A stretch of 64,000 nt of DNA from Casp-actino8 sp965659595 (GTDB lineage: Bacteria > Actinomycetota > Acidimicrobiia > Acidimicrobiales > Ilumatobacteraceae): positions 1 through 64,000 of the forward strand of contig CBFHWN010000005.1 in the NCBI GenBank assembly GCA_965659595.1. The letters run 5' to 3'. The notes under the pieces were generated by a model that did no database searches, was not told the DNA's origin, and was given only the letters and a program-made list of their open reading frames with translations. Numbering within the stretch: the stretch's first letter is position 1; the number at the start of each line of letters is the position of its first letter. A program made the position numbers and the translations under genes. Below, one piece after another: positions 1 to 7,841 of the stretch.

Positions 1-128
1 CGATCGGCGTGTGCGACGAGGCCGGTCGTTTACTCGGAGCCATCACGATCGACGACGTGCTCGATCGCACGTTGCCAACCGGATGGCGACAGCGACGTCG
101 TCACGAGACGACGACCGTCGCTCCATAA
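1..128 (+). CDS. C-terminal end of a CBS-domain (MgtE N-terminal-like) protein, 5' truncated by the window
   Basis: Reading from base 3, the frame is open to TAA at 126-128 and gives about 41 residues. The segment GVCDEAGRLLGAITIDDVLD has the typical end of a CBS domain (valine/aspartate strand, GRLLGAITIDDVLD, followed by LPTGWR). In many actinobacteria a CBS/MgtE-N protein lies directly upstream of a DUF1003 gene, as here (46 bp gap), and the pair is usually described as magnesium-transport related. That function is inferred from the family and neighbour, because only the tail is visible. The start and the N-terminal domains lie outside the window. Confidence 0.7.
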   Translation, partial: IGVCDEAGRLLGAITIDDVLDRTLPTGWRQRRRHETTTVAP

Positions 129-174
129 GTCCACCATGTGAAGTAGTCGTCCACGAACGCCGGAAGGAGGTGTC

Positions 175-696
175 ATGAAGGCCAGAACTCGTCTGGGGAT
201 TCCCCGCCAACGTCGACGAATCGGTGTGCACTACGACCCTGAGGCCTTCGGCCAGTTCTCCGAGTCGATCGCCCGCACTCTCGGAACCGCGCGCTTTCTG
301 GTGTGGCAGTCGTTCGTGATCGTCGCATGGATCTGCTACAACCTGGTCGTTCCCAACTCGTGGACATTCGACCCCTGGGGTAGAGGACTCGTACTCCTCA
401 CCCTCATCTTGTCGTTGCAAGCGTCGTATGCGGCACCGCTCATCCTGCTTGCCCAGAATCGTCAGGAGTCACGCGATCGCGCGCAGTCCGACTACGACCG
501 CAAGGTCGCCGAGCGAACCCAAGCCGACACCGAATTCCTGGCCCGTGAAATCGCCAGCGTTCGCTTGTCACTCACCGATGTCGCCACCACCGGAGACGTT
601 CGCGACCTCGTCGACATCCAAGAACTGGAGAAGAAGGTCGATCACTTGACCGAACTAGTCGAAAAGTTGTCGTCACGCCTCGATCGGGAGCATTGA
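175..696 (+). CDS. DUF1003 membrane protein
   Basis: 173 residues, starting at ATG with an excellent Shine-Dalgarno (GGAAGGAGGT) just upstream. Two hydrophobic helices are visible at about residues 42-60 (FLVWQSFVIVAWICYNL) and 72-95 (VLLTLILSLQASYAAPLILL), with the DUF1003 hallmark of a short loop ending in FDP...G and the AAP-ILLAQNR motif after helix 2. The C-terminal 70 residues are a charged coiled coil ending in ELVEKLSSRL. The family is of unknown function. It follows a CBS-domain gene and probably shares its transcript. Its 3' end overlaps the convergent Fur gene by 55 bp. Confidence 0.9.
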   Translation: MKARTRLGIPRQRRRIGVHYDPEAFGQFSESIARTLGTARFLVWQSFVIVAWICYNLVVPNSWTFDPWGRGLVLLTLILSLQASYAAPLILLAQNRQESRDRAQSDYDRKVAERTQADTEFLAREIASVRLSLTDVATTGDVRDLVDIQELEKKVDHLTELVEKLSSRLDREH

Positions 697-1142
697 TCGC
701 ATCGACCCATCAGGTCGAGTCGGTGGCCGATGAGAGTGAATCCCTTGTCGGCGACGAGTGAACTCATTCCGTCCGAAAGCAACACCTCTACCTGCTCAGG
801 CAGCTCGACGTCGATCACCCGTCCACAGTCGACGCATACCAAGTGGTGATGGTGACCTTTCAGATCTTCTGCCAACTCGAAAGCGGCTCGTTCGCCTGTG
901 GTGAGAACTTTCACCACGACGCCGGCTTCTTCGAGTATGCCGAGATTGCGATACACAGAACTCTGCGGAAGTTCGTCGGTTACCGAGGTGATTTCGGTGG
1001 TGACCAACGGATGCGAGGCATTGGCCAGCACTTCGACCAGACGACGGCGTCCGGGCGAATATCTCTGATCGATCGCGTCGAGTCGCTCCGATGCGACTTC
1101 GTGAATGCTCCCCGCATCGTGTCGATCGTGATTGCCGCTCAT
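642..1142 (-). CDS. Fur-family metalloregulator (Fur/Zur/PerR type)
   Basis: 166 residues. A winged-helix DNA-binding region (about 28-90) contains the recognition segment LPQSSVYRNLGILEEAGVV. The metal/dimerisation part follows with a GHHHH cluster at 96-100, CVDC at 103-106 and CDQC at 148-151, i.e. both structural-zinc CxxC pairs are present. The family represses iron, zinc or peroxide genes; the metal cannot be decided from sequence alone, although the actinobacterial branch with GHHHHLVCxDCG is commonly Zur-like. It is the last gene of a leftward group with the dehydrogenase-like gene 37 bp upstream, and its 3' end runs 55 bp into the convergent DUF1003 gene. Confidence 0.88.
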   Translation of the reverse strand: MSGNHDRHDAGSIHEVASERLDAIDQRYSPGRRRLVEVLANASHPLVTTEITSVTDELPQSSVYRNLGILEEAGVVVKVLTTGERAAFELAEDLKGHHHHLVCVDCGRVIDVELPEQVEVLLSDGMSSLVADKGFTLIGHRLDLMGRCDQCSRSRRDDNFSTSSVK

Positions 1143-1178
1143 ACCGAGAATGTACAGCGCCTCATGATGATCATTCGC

Positions 1179-2177
1179 TTAGTCGGAAACACCGACGTAC
1201 TCGAAAACACGAACATCGCGGCCAATGACGGCTGTCACCAGACCCACGTCATCGAGTCGACCATCACCGAGTGTGATCACACCGATGTGATCGCGATTGC
1301 GCCACGACAGATGATCGGCAACCGAAGCGGCGACGGCAGCTGCGATCACCGCTGTTCGTTCGGCGATGCCCGCCACCTCGGTCACTCGCTGACCATCTCG
1401 TGATCCACGAACTTCGACCCGCAATCCACCCAAGCCTCCTTCGGCGTGCGGTGGTGACATCATCGGTAGCCGAGCAGTCAATCGATCGCGTCGAGTTGCC
1501 GACACCCGCGCACTGATCCGCGAGATTTCGGGAAACGCACGCTTCAAGACGACGGGATCGGCCAATTCGGCTCGGTAGCAGTCCTTACCGCCTACCGGCT
1601 CGGGAAACCACAACAACTCACGACCACTTCCACCCGGACGCTCGATCCACTCGTCGTCGTGCCAACCGGGAGCGTCCCCGCCGAGGGCACGATGATGCTG
1701 ACGTGCACACGACGGACCTCCTGTGCCGTGAAAGGCAACGTGTATCTCGTCAATCGTGTCGAAACGCAAAGCGAGTTCGGCGGCAAGCAGGCCCGACATT
1801 CCCGGACTCGCAGCCGCTCCAACGACGAGGCTCACCCCGTTGTCGCGTGCGCGCTCGTCGAGCGCAAGAAGATCGTGAACGTCATCAGGATCATCCGATA
1901 CCGACACGACGTCGAGTCCCCGATCGAGAAACGTCGTCGCAAGGGTGTTCTGAGGAGCCGGGACACACAGAACGACCGATTGACACGACGTGTCAGAGAA
2001 CGAATCGATCGACTCGCTGAACGTGCAGTGTTCCAGGCCGCGCAACGACGTGAACGCCGACGGATCGGTGTCGTGGGTGATCACGGAACGGCCCGACTCG
2101 GTCAGTTGACGAGCGACTCGGGAGCCGACGGCTCCCAGGCCGACCACACCGATCGAGAGCTGAGCTGGCGAGGTCAC
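1179..2177 (-). CDS. Rossmann-fold NAD(P)-binding oxidoreductase, saccharopine dehydrogenase-like
   Basis: About 332 residues from a GTG at 2177. The N-terminus SIGVVGLGAVGSRVARQL is a clear GxGxxG dinucleotide-binding motif. The middle segment SLVVGAAASPGMSGLLAAEL resembles saccharopine dehydrogenase-like proteins, and no further catalytic motif is obvious. The frame stays open upstream to an ATG at 2435, but that extension overlaps the divergent amidohydrolase start, has an unnatural composition and is rejected. The GTG overlaps the stop codon of a 44-residue ORF (GTGA), which points to translational coupling. A Fur-family gene follows 37 bp downstream. The substrate is unknown. Confidence 0.72.
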   Translation of the reverse strand: MTSPAQLSIGVVGLGAVGSRVARQLTESGRSVITHDTDPSAFTSLRGLEHCTFSESIDSFSDTSCQSVVLCVPAPQNTLATTFLDRGLDVVSVSDDPDDVHDLLALDERARDNGVSLVVGAAASPGMSGLLAAELALRFDTIDEIHVAFHGTGGPSCARQHHRALGGDAPGWHDDEWIERPGGSGRELLWFPEPVGGKDCYRAELADPVVLKRAFPEISRISARVSATRRDRLTARLPMMSPPHAEGGLGGLRVEVRGSRDGQRVTEVAGIAERTAVIAAAVAASVADHLSWRNRDHIGVITLGDGRLDDVGLVTAVIGRDVRVFEYVGVSD

Positions 2178-2308
2178 GATTGCGGGCGGGACAATTCGCG
2201 CCAGCCCCCACGTTGGGGAGGAACACCACCACGCCCGCGCACTCGAAGCGCTGCCGCAATGAGCCCGGCGAGCGACATGGCCGCAAAGGCTCGACGCAAC
2301 ATCTTCAT
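2174..2308 (-). CDS. Small single-pass membrane protein (44 aa)
   Basis: A short ORF from ATG at 2308 to TGA at 2176-2174. It begins MKMLRRAF, continues with a hydrophobic helix (AAMSLAGLIAAALRV, about residues 9-23) and ends with a hydrophilic tail containing GRGGVPPQRGGWREL. Three things support it as real. Its stop overlaps the GTG of the next gene (GTGA). A -10-like hexamer TACCGT (2316-2321 on the minus strand) lies 7 nt before the ATG, as for other leaderless genes here. The layout of basic start, one helix and proline/glycine tail is gene-like. I recall similar short actinobacterial proteins but cannot confirm homology. Function unknown. Confidence 0.6.
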   Translation of the reverse strand: MKMLRRAFAAMSLAGLIAAALRVRGRGGVPPQRGGWRELSRPQS

Positions 2309-2315
2309 GCCGACG

Positions 2316-2321
2316 ACGGTA
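2316..2321 (-). promoter_or_regulatory. -10 element TACCGT of a leaderless promoter
   Basis: The hexamer lies 7 nt upstream of the ATG at 2308, so transcription would start at or next to the start codon. It drives the small membrane protein/dehydrogenase/Fur group. Confidence 0.5.
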
Positions 2322-2344
2322 GCAACGCCTCGCGACCAGGGGAC

Positions 2345-2350
2345 TAACGT
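2345..2350 (+). promoter_or_regulatory. -10 element TAACGT of a leaderless promoter
   Basis: It lies 8 nt before the ATG at 2359 of the amidohydrolase. A TTG at 2350 would overlap the hexamer, which is why the ATG at 2359 is preferred. No Shine-Dalgarno is visible at the right distance from the ATG. Confidence 0.5.
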
Positions 2351-2358
2351 TGGGACAA

Positions 2359-3585
2359 ATGTTGCTCGCCGGCGCCACCGCTTCCGACGGTTCGACGATC
2401 GACATACGCCTCGATGGCGACCGGATCGTCGCCATCGGTCCGTCGTTGGCTCGCCGAGACGAGGACGTGGTCGATCTTCGGGGTCACCTGATACTTCCCG
2501 CTTTCGCCGAACCTCACGCCCACCTCGACAAGGCCTTTCTCGCCGAACGGGTCGCCAATCCGACCGGTGATCTGATGGGTGCGATCCAGGCCATGCAGGA
2601 CGCCTCGCCGTCCCTCACGAAGGTCGACATCGTCGAACGAGCCGAACGAGCGGCTCGCCTTCTCGTTTCGAACGGCGTGTCGGTGATCCGTAGTCATGCC
2701 GACACCACGTCCGATCAAGGCCTCCGATCGGTGGAAGCTCTCGTCGAGGTACGGGAGCGACTTCGGGGAGTGGTTCAGATCCAGATCGTCGCTTTGACCG
2801 GGTGGCCGATCACCGGTCTCGCCGGAGCCGACAATCGAGCCCTATTGTCAGCTGCGCTAGACGCCGGCGCCGATCTCGTGGGGGGCTGTCCACATCTCGA
2901 CGACGATCCGTCCGGAGCCAATGCGGCGTTTCTGGAGATCTCAGTCGAGGCCGGAGTCGGTCTCGACCTGCACACCGACGAGACTCTGAATGCGTCGATG
3001 CTGTCTCTCGAGGATCTGGCTCGGCGAGCGATAGCCGACGAATTCACACTGCCGGTGACCGCCAGCCATTGTGTGAGCCTCGGTGTTCAAGACGTCGCCG
3101 TCCAGCAACGAGTGGCTGAATTGGTCGCCGAGGCCGGCATCGGAATCGTGGCCCTTCCGCAAACCAACCTGTTCCTCCAGGGACGTGATCATCATCAGTC
3201 CATGCCACGCGCCGTGACTGCCGTCGCCGCGTTGCAACGCGCTGGAGTCGACGTCGCAGCCGGGGCCGACAACCTGCAAGATCCTTTCAATCCTCTCGGT
3301 CGCGGTGATCCCCTCGAGACGGCTGGCTTGATGATCGCCACGACTCATCTCCTCCCACACGCAGCGTTCGACGCAGTGACGTCGGTCGCACATCGTGTTC
3401 TTCGCTCCTCCGGAGGTGAGCTGAAAATCGGTGCTCTCGCCGATCTGGTGGCGATCCCGGCCGCCACTATTCGCGAGGCCATCGCCTTCGGACCACCAGC
3501 GCGACACGTCTGGCATCGTGGCGTGCTCGTCTCGAGTCCGAACACGCCGTTTACACAAAATCAACAAGGAAAGAGGTGGACATGA
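2359..3585 (+). CDS. Cytosine deaminase-like metal-dependent amidohydrolase
   Basis: About 408 residues from ATG 2359 (an in-frame TTG sits at 2350). Amidohydrolase motifs appear in order: EPHAHLDK (metal-binding HxH, about residue 51), DLHTDE (about 205), ASHCVSLG (about 236) and AAGADNLQDPFNPLG with the catalytic Asp (about 310). This arrangement matches the CodA/AtzC branch that deaminates or hydrolyses pyrimidine and related N-heterocycles; the exact substrate is not deducible. It is followed by an ABC importer (ATPase, permease, lipoprotein) on the same strand, 28 bp away, so the enzyme probably acts on the imported compound, for example a pyrimidine or thiamin breakdown product. The start has a leaderless promoter signature. 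Confidence 0.82.
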   Translation: MLLAGATASDGSTIDIRLDGDRIVAIGPSLARRDEDVVDLRGHLILPAFAEPHAHLDKAFLAERVANPTGDLMGAIQAMQDASPSLTKVDIVERAERAARLLVSNGVSVIRSHADTTSDQGLRSVEALVEVRERLRGVVQIQIVALTGWPITGLAGADNRALLSAALDAGADLVGGCPHLDDDPSGANAAFLEISVEAGVGLDLHTDETLNASMLSLEDLARRAIADEFTLPVTASHCVSLGVQDVAVQQRVAELVAEAGIGIVALPQTNLFLQGRDHHQSMPRAVTAVAALQRAGVDVAAGADNLQDPFNPLGRGDPLETAGLMIATTHLLPHAAFDAVTSVAHRVLRSSGGELKIGALADLVAIPAATIREAIAFGPPARHVWHRGVLVSSPNTPFTQNQQGKRWT

Positions 3586-3613
3586 CCAGTCCTGTCCTAA
3601 GTTTCGGGAGGAC

Positions 3614-4435
3614 ATGATGTCCTCGCCCACGCTCCCTGAACGCTCAGCGAACGACTCTGAGCCGACTGGTGATCGAGCAAAGTCGCCCCTGAATGCGACA
3701 GGTCGCGCCGCCCTCGAATTCGATCATGTCTCGATGGTGTTTCCGGACGGCACCCATGCTGTCGACGACGTGTCGTTCACCGTCGATCGCGAGGAGTTCG
3801 TGACGGTGGTCGGTCCGTCCGGTTGCGGAAAGTCGACCTTGTTGCGTATTGCGTCAGGTCTCACCACTCACACCGACGGACACTGTCACGTCGATCGTCA
3901 GCAACTCGGATACGTCTTCCAGGACGCCACTCTCTTACCGTGGCGGACCGTGCGTCGGAATGTCGAGTTGAACGCCGAACTCCAAGGAATGGCCAAAGCG
4001 GAGCGCCGACGCCGGGCGACCGACGCCATCGAACTCGTCGGACTCACCGGTCACGAATCGAAGTATCCCAAGCAGTTGTCGGGTGGCATGAAGATGCGCT
4101 GCTCGGTTGCGCGAGCTCTTGTTCTCTCGCCGTCGGTCTTCATGTTCGACGAGCCGTTCGGTGCTCTCGACGAGATCACCCGCGAGCGCCTCAACGACGA
4201 ACTTCTTCGGCTGTTCGTCCATGAAGGGTTCGCCGGGCTTTTCATCACACACTCGATCGCCGAGGCCGTGTTTCTCTCCACACGTGTTCTGTGTATGTCA
4301 GCTCGGCCCGGTCGGATCATCGCCGACATCCCGATCGAGTTCCCGTATCCCCGCCAGCACGAACTCCGATACGAGGCTCGATTCGGAGAACTCTGCGGAC
4401 AGGTGGCCGAGGCACTGAAAGAAGCACACGGATGA
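3614..4435 (+). CDS. ABC transporter ATP-binding protein (nitrate/taurine/pyrimidine importer type)
   Basis: About 273 residues from ATG 3614, preceded by GGGAGGAC. After a roughly 30-residue polar extension come Walker A GPSGCGKST, Q-loop YVFQDATLLPW, the ABC signature LSGGMKMR, Walker B VFMFDEPFGALDE and the H-loop FITHS. The family (SsuB/TauB/ThiZ) energises import through a two-fold permease. Its stop overlaps the permease ATG (ATGA). The frame is open further upstream into the amidohydrolase gene, but that part lacks a ribosome site and is not used. Substrate inferred only from the adjacent cytosine deaminase-like enzyme. Confidence 0.9.
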   Translation: MMSSPTLPERSANDSEPTGDRAKSPLNATGRAALEFDHVSMVFPDGTHAVDDVSFTVDREEFVTVVGPSGCGKSTLLRIASGLTTHTDGHCHVDRQQLGYVFQDATLLPWRTVRRNVELNAELQGMAKAERRRRATDAIELVGLTGHESKYPKQLSGGMKMRCSVARALVLSPSVFMFDEPFGALDEITRERLNDELLRLFVHEGFAGLFITHSIAEAVFLSTRVLCMSARPGRIIADIPIEFPYPRQHELRYEARFGELCGQVAEALKEAHG

Positions 4436-5238
4436 ATCTTCGTGTCATCGGTTCTCGCATCGTCCAGTACGGCCCGGCGGTCACTGTCTTCGGTGCCTTC
4501 ATTGGCGTCTGGTACCTCGTTCATCACGTGATCCTCAACGAACGACGTCGCTTCATCGTGCCCCCACCGCATCGCGTCTTCGACGGTGCGTTCCTGAAGT
4601 CGAAGGCTCGCTCCGAGTTGTTCGAAGGTCTCGTCAACACAGGTCGTATCGCATTGATCGGATTCGCGATCGCAGCAGCGGCCGCTCTGTTCGGCGCGGT
4701 GGTCATGGCACTCAGCCGGGTGATGGAACGGGCGCTCTTTCCTTATGCTGTGGCCCTCCAAACCATTCCGGTCCTGGCGTTGGTTCCCCTCTTCTCGGTG
4801 TGGTTCGGCCCGACACGTACGGCTCGAGTCGTCACGTGCGTTCTGGTGGCACTCTTCCCGATTCTCACGAGCTTCCTGTTCGGACTGAAATCGGTCGATC
4901 GAGGTCACGTCGATCTCTTTCGGCTCAATCAGGCGGGAATCAGAACCCGGCTCTTCAAACTTCAGCTTCCGGCCGCCCTGCCGTCGATCTTCACCGGTTT
5001 GCGCATCGGCGCCGGATTGTGCGTGATCGGTGCCCTGGTCGCCGACTTTTTCTTCACGCGTGGCGACATGGGCCTCGGTCGCCTGCTCAACAATTACGCC
5101 AAACGACTCGAATACGAGAAGTTGTTCGGCGGTGTGATCTTGGCGTCGCTCCTCGGCGTCGCCATCTATGTCCTCATCGGCTGGCTGGGTAACCGCATGT
5201 TGCGGAACTGGCACGAGTCGGAGGCTCGAGCGACATGA
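4432..5238 (+). CDS. ABC transporter permease (BPD/SsuC-like)
   Basis: 268 residues starting at the ATG that overlaps the ATPase stop. About six membrane helices are visible, including VTVFGAFIGVWYLVHHV near the start and LFGGVILASLLGVAIYVLIGWL near the end. The EAA-type cytoplasmic loop is AGIRTRLFKLQLPAALPSIFTG..R, which contacts the ATPase. It forms the channel of the importer encoded by 3614-6504; as a single permease gene it should work as a homodimer. Confidence 0.9.
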   Translation: MNLRVIGSRIVQYGPAVTVFGAFIGVWYLVHHVILNERRRFIVPPPHRVFDGAFLKSKARSELFEGLVNTGRIALIGFAIAAAAALFGAVVMALSRVMERALFPYAVALQTIPVLALVPLFSVWFGPTRTARVVTCVLVALFPILTSFLFGLKSVDRGHVDLFRLNQAGIRTRLFKLQLPAALPSIFTGLRIGAGLCVIGALVADFFFTRGDMGLGRLLNNYAKRLEYEKLFGGVILASLLGVAIYVLIGWLGNRMLRNWHESEARAT

Positions 5239-5289
5239 ACCATCGCTCGCGAACCCACATCACCTGATCCCATGCGGAGGACCCAACAG

Positions 5290-6504
5290 ATGAAGCACAC
5301 CCCACTGAAAATCGGCGCTCTCGCCGTCTCCCTCGCCCTCGTGGCGGCGGCGTGTGGCGGAGACGATGGCGACGATTCGGCGCCCGCCGTCACCGAAGCA
5401 CCGGCCGAGACCAGCGCGCCTGACGACACCGAGGCCACCGACACCTCTGAGTCGACCGACGAAGCGGTCTGCCCGACCAATCTCGTGATCCAGACCGACT
5501 GGTGGCCTGAGATCGAGCACGGTGGCACCTATCAACTCATCGGAGCTGGTGGCACGTCCGATGCGTCGCTCTTCACCTACTCGGGTCCGATCGATCCGGC
5601 CTACGCCGTGGGCGGAATCGAGACCGTTGAGATCCGCGCTGGTGGCGACGCCATCGAGTTCCAGCCCGTCGTCTCGGTCATGCAGACCGACCGTGACATC
5701 ACCCTTGGCTACGTGAACACCGACGACGTCATCCAGTCGTCGGCCACGGTTCGCGTCACCGGTGTGGCGACGACGCTCGAGATCAATCCTCAGTACCTGC
5801 AATGGGACCCGACTCAGTTCGATATCGATCCCACCGACCCGACGTCACTCGGCGCTTCCGGGGCCCGCATCCTGCACTTCCCTGGCACCACCTACACGGA
5901 CTGGCTGATCGGCAGGGGCTACATCGACGCTTCACAGAGCGACCCGAACTACGGCGGTGCACCCACCGACTGGATCGCCGAGGGTGCGAACTTCATCCAG
6001 CAGGGCTTCGTGACCAACGAGCGCTACAAGTACCAGAATCTCATCGAGTGGAAAGACGGCGCTCCGGCACCGATCGACTACGTGTTGATCCATGATCTCG
6101 GCTGGCAGCCCTACCCGGCCATGTACTCGGTGCTTACCGAGCGCATCGACGAGTTGTCGCCCTGCCTCGAAGTTCTCGTACCTGTGCTGCAGCAGGCCTG
6201 GGTCGACTACCTGAACGATCCGGCTCCGACCGGTGACGTCATCGTCGGCGTCACCGAGGCCTACAACAACTACTGGGAGATCACACCCGATCTGAATGCG
6301 GCCGGTTTCGAGCTCTTCGACGAGATTGGCATCGGATCGAACGGTCCTGACAGCACCTACGGCAACTTCGATCTCGATCGAGTGCAGGGTCTCTACGATG
6401 AACTACTGCCGTTGCTCGACGAGCTTGGAGTCGAATACGACTCCGACATCACGGTCGACGGTGTCGTGACGAACCGCTTCATCGATCCGTCGATCGGACG
6501 TTGA
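5290..6504 (+). CDS. ABC transporter substrate-binding lipoprotein
   Basis: 404 residues from ATG 5290, with GCGGAGGA 9-10 nt upstream (an ATG at 5272 lies upstream of that ribosome site and is less likely). The signal peptide MKHTPLKIGALAVSLALVAAAC ends in a lipobox (Cys22), followed by an acidic Thr/Glu/Asp-rich linker to about residue 65. The mature part contains QTDWWPEIEHGG and a periplasmic-binding-protein-like architecture of the ABC importers that pair with SsuB/SsuC-type components. It lies 51 bp behind the permease and is the ligand receptor of the system. The ligand is unknown; a pyrimidine-like compound is an inference from the amidohydrolase. Confidence 0.85.
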   Translation: MKHTPLKIGALAVSLALVAAACGGDDGDDSAPAVTEAPAETSAPDDTEATDTSESTDEAVCPTNLVIQTDWWPEIEHGGTYQLIGAGGTSDASLFTYSGPIDPAYAVGGIETVEIRAGGDAIEFQPVVSVMQTDRDITLGYVNTDDVIQSSATVRVTGVATTLEINPQYLQWDPTQFDIDPTDPTSLGASGARILHFPGTTYTDWLIGRGYIDASQSDPNYGGAPTDWIAEGANFIQQGFVTNERYKYQNLIEWKDGAPAPIDYVLIHDLGWQPYPAMYSVLTERIDELSPCLEVLVPVLQQAWVDYLNDPAPTGDVIVGVTEAYNNYWEITPDLNAAGFELFDEIGIGSNGPDSTYGNFDLDRVQGLYDELLPLLDELGVEYDSDITVDGVVTNRFIDPSIGR

Positions 6505-6538
6505 TCACACACTGATTCAGTTCAACCGAATCGATGAC

Positions 6539-6572
6539 ATCGGGGTGGTGGCCGCATGGTCGCCACCCCGAT
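6539..6572. terminator. Hairpin between convergent genes
   Basis: The sequence ATCGGGGTGG (6539-6548) is perfectly complementary to CCACCCCGAT (6563-6572), with a 14-nt loop that can partly pair itself. It lies in the 81-bp gap between the importer operon and the convergent VOC gene. There is no T-run, as is common in actinobacteria. It probably terminates both directions. Confidence 0.6.
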
Positions 6573-6585
6573 CTCGCATCCGGGC

Positions 6586-6936
6586 TCAGACGTAGGCGCA
6601 GAGGTCGAACACGTATCCCTCGGGATCGCGAAGATTCACAATGCTTCCGTAGGGTTCGTGCCGAGGGTCGCCGACCATCTCGGCACCGAGCTCGACGATC
6701 CGTCGACATTCCGCATCAAAATCATCGGGTGAACACGCCAGGTCGAGATGAACTCCCCCAGGCCGAGGGGTTCCACGTTGGAGTCCGAGGCGCCGGACTC
6801 CCTCGTCATCCGACAACACGATCCATCGATCGCCGTCTTCGCGTTCGCTTTCCACGAGACCGAGCACCGCCTTCCAGAAGTCGGCGGCGGTTTCCGGAGA
6901 CACCACATCGAGGGTGACCAGGTCGAACGACGTCAC
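6586..6936 (-). CDS. VOC/glyoxalase-like protein
   Basis: 116 residues, GTG start overlapping the stop of the creatininase-like gene (GTGA). The protein has the two beta-alpha-beta-beta-beta halves of the vicinal oxygen chelate fold: FDLVTLDVVSPETAADFWKAVLGL at the start and IVNLRDPEGYVFDLCAYV at the end. The central segment GGVHLDLAC supplies a candidate His. Family members bind small molecules or metals, and the substrate cannot be inferred. It is probably coexpressed with the upstream hydrolase. Confidence 0.82.
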   Translation of the reverse strand: MTSFDLVTLDVVSPETAADFWKAVLGLVESEREDGDRWIVLSDDEGVRRLGLQRGTPRPGGVHLDLACSPDDFDAECRRIVELGAEMVGDPRHEPYGSIVNLRDPEGYVFDLCAYV

Positions 6937-7727
6937 GTCGGCTGAACTCGATCACGAAATTCGAATCGGTCGATCTCACGGAGCGACTGGGCCACGTGTT
7001 CGACGCCTTGTTCGAACAATTGCCTCCCGAGCTCGGCCGTCGCGGCCGTGGGATCGCCGATGTGCCCATGCGGTCCGAAGTCGTCGGATGTCCAGCCGAA
7101 AGGCACCGACCCGCCGAAACGAACTCGTTCGAACTCCTGCAACCAATGGGGGACGTTGGCCACGGCCTGGCTCATGTCGACGAGATCGGGACGTAAGTGC
7201 AACATCACCGACGTCTCGTCGGTTCCACCGTGCACGCCAGCACCAGCCTCTCCGTCAGCCGACACACCTCCTTGGTCGGCCGGCACGAACGGATGCACGA
7301 GGAATGTCATGAGCCCGTGGGCCAGACGTAGCTCGCGATTGGCGACGGCGGTCAGAGCACTGTTCCCACCATGCCCGTTGAGAAAGACCAGTTTGCGAGC
7401 CCCGGTCCGGGCCACACACCGTCCGATGTCGTCGAGAACGGCGAGCAGTGTGGTAGCAGAGAGCCAGATCGTTCCCGACGACCACGCATGCTCGTTCGAC
7501 TTCGTGTAGGCGAGCGGGGGTAGGAGCCACACGTCGAGGTCGGTCACCGCGCCGACCGCCGCTTCGGCTGCCGCTTCGGCGATCACGAGATCGGTCGACA
7601 AAGGAAGATGCGGACCGTGCTGCTCGACGGCACCAAGAGGTTGAATCAAGATGCTGCGCTCACCCAGATTGGCGAGGACTTCCGGTCCGGTCAGGTCCGC
7701 GAGGCGACGTTCGGGAAGCACAGCCAC
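6933..7727 (-). CDS. Creatininase-family amidohydrolase (MftE-like)
   Basis: 264 residues, GTG start. Metal-ligand motifs of the creatininase fold are intact: GAVEQHGPHLPLSTD (Glu35, His37, Asp46), FLNGHGGN around residue 116, and VHGGTDETSVML around 165. Families with this fold hydrolyse amides (creatininase, FAPy deformylase ArfB) or trim the mycofactocin precursor (MftE). No mycofactocin genes are visible nearby, so the role remains open. A -10-like hexamer TAGACT lies 6 nt upstream of the GTG, so the mRNA is likely leaderless. The next gene downstream overlaps by 4 bp. Confidence 0.83.
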   Translation of the reverse strand: MAVLPERRLADLTGPEVLANLGERSILIQPLGAVEQHGPHLPLSTDLVIAEAAAEAAVGAVTDLDVWLLPPLAYTKSNEHAWSSGTIWLSATTLLAVLDDIGRCVARTGARKLVFLNGHGGNSALTAVANRELRLAHGLMTFLVHPFVPADQGGVSADGEAGAGVHGGTDETSVMLHLRPDLVDMSQAVANVPHWLQEFERVRFGGSVPFGWTSDDFGPHGHIGDPTAATAELGRQLFEQGVEHVAQSLREIDRFEFRDRVQPT

Positions 7728-7733
7728 GTGAAC

Positions 7734-7739
7734 AGTCTA
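7734..7739 (-). promoter_or_regulatory. -10 element TAGACT of a leaderless promoter
   Basis: It lies 6 nt before the GTG at 7727 of the creatininase-family gene. Confidence 0.45.
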
Positions 7740-7750
7740 AGGATCGGTGC

Positions 7751-7827
7751 TGGTGGGGCTAACAAGAATCGAACTTGTGACCTCATCCTTATCAGGGATG
7801 CGCTCTAACCGACTGAGCTATAGCCCC
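7751..7827 (-). tRNA. tRNA-Ile (anticodon GAT)
   Basis: The minus strand forms a complete cloverleaf. The acceptor stem is GGGGCTA/TAGCCCC, the D-arm contains AGCTCAGTCGGTTAGAGC, the anticodon arm is CATCC-CTGATAA-GGATG with anticodon GAT, and the T-arm contains the GTTCGATTC motif. The discriminator is A (7754) and the CCA is encoded (7753-7751). A tRNA-Ile gene after gyrA-DUF3566 is also found in Mycobacterium tuberculosis (ileT); the partner tRNA-Ala found there is missing here. Confidence 0.97.
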
Positions 7828-7841
7828 AGCGACGGGTCACC

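Noticed and set aside
2178..2435. N-terminal extension of the dehydrogenase-like protein up to ATG 2435
   Set aside because: It overlaps the divergent amidohydrolase start and the small ORF, has an unnatural sequence and no ribosome site; the coupled GTG at 2177 fits better.
5272..5289. Substrate-binding protein starting at ATG 5272
   Set aside because: The ribosome site GGAGG lies downstream of it, between 5272 and the ATG at 5290, and the signal peptide begins at 5290.
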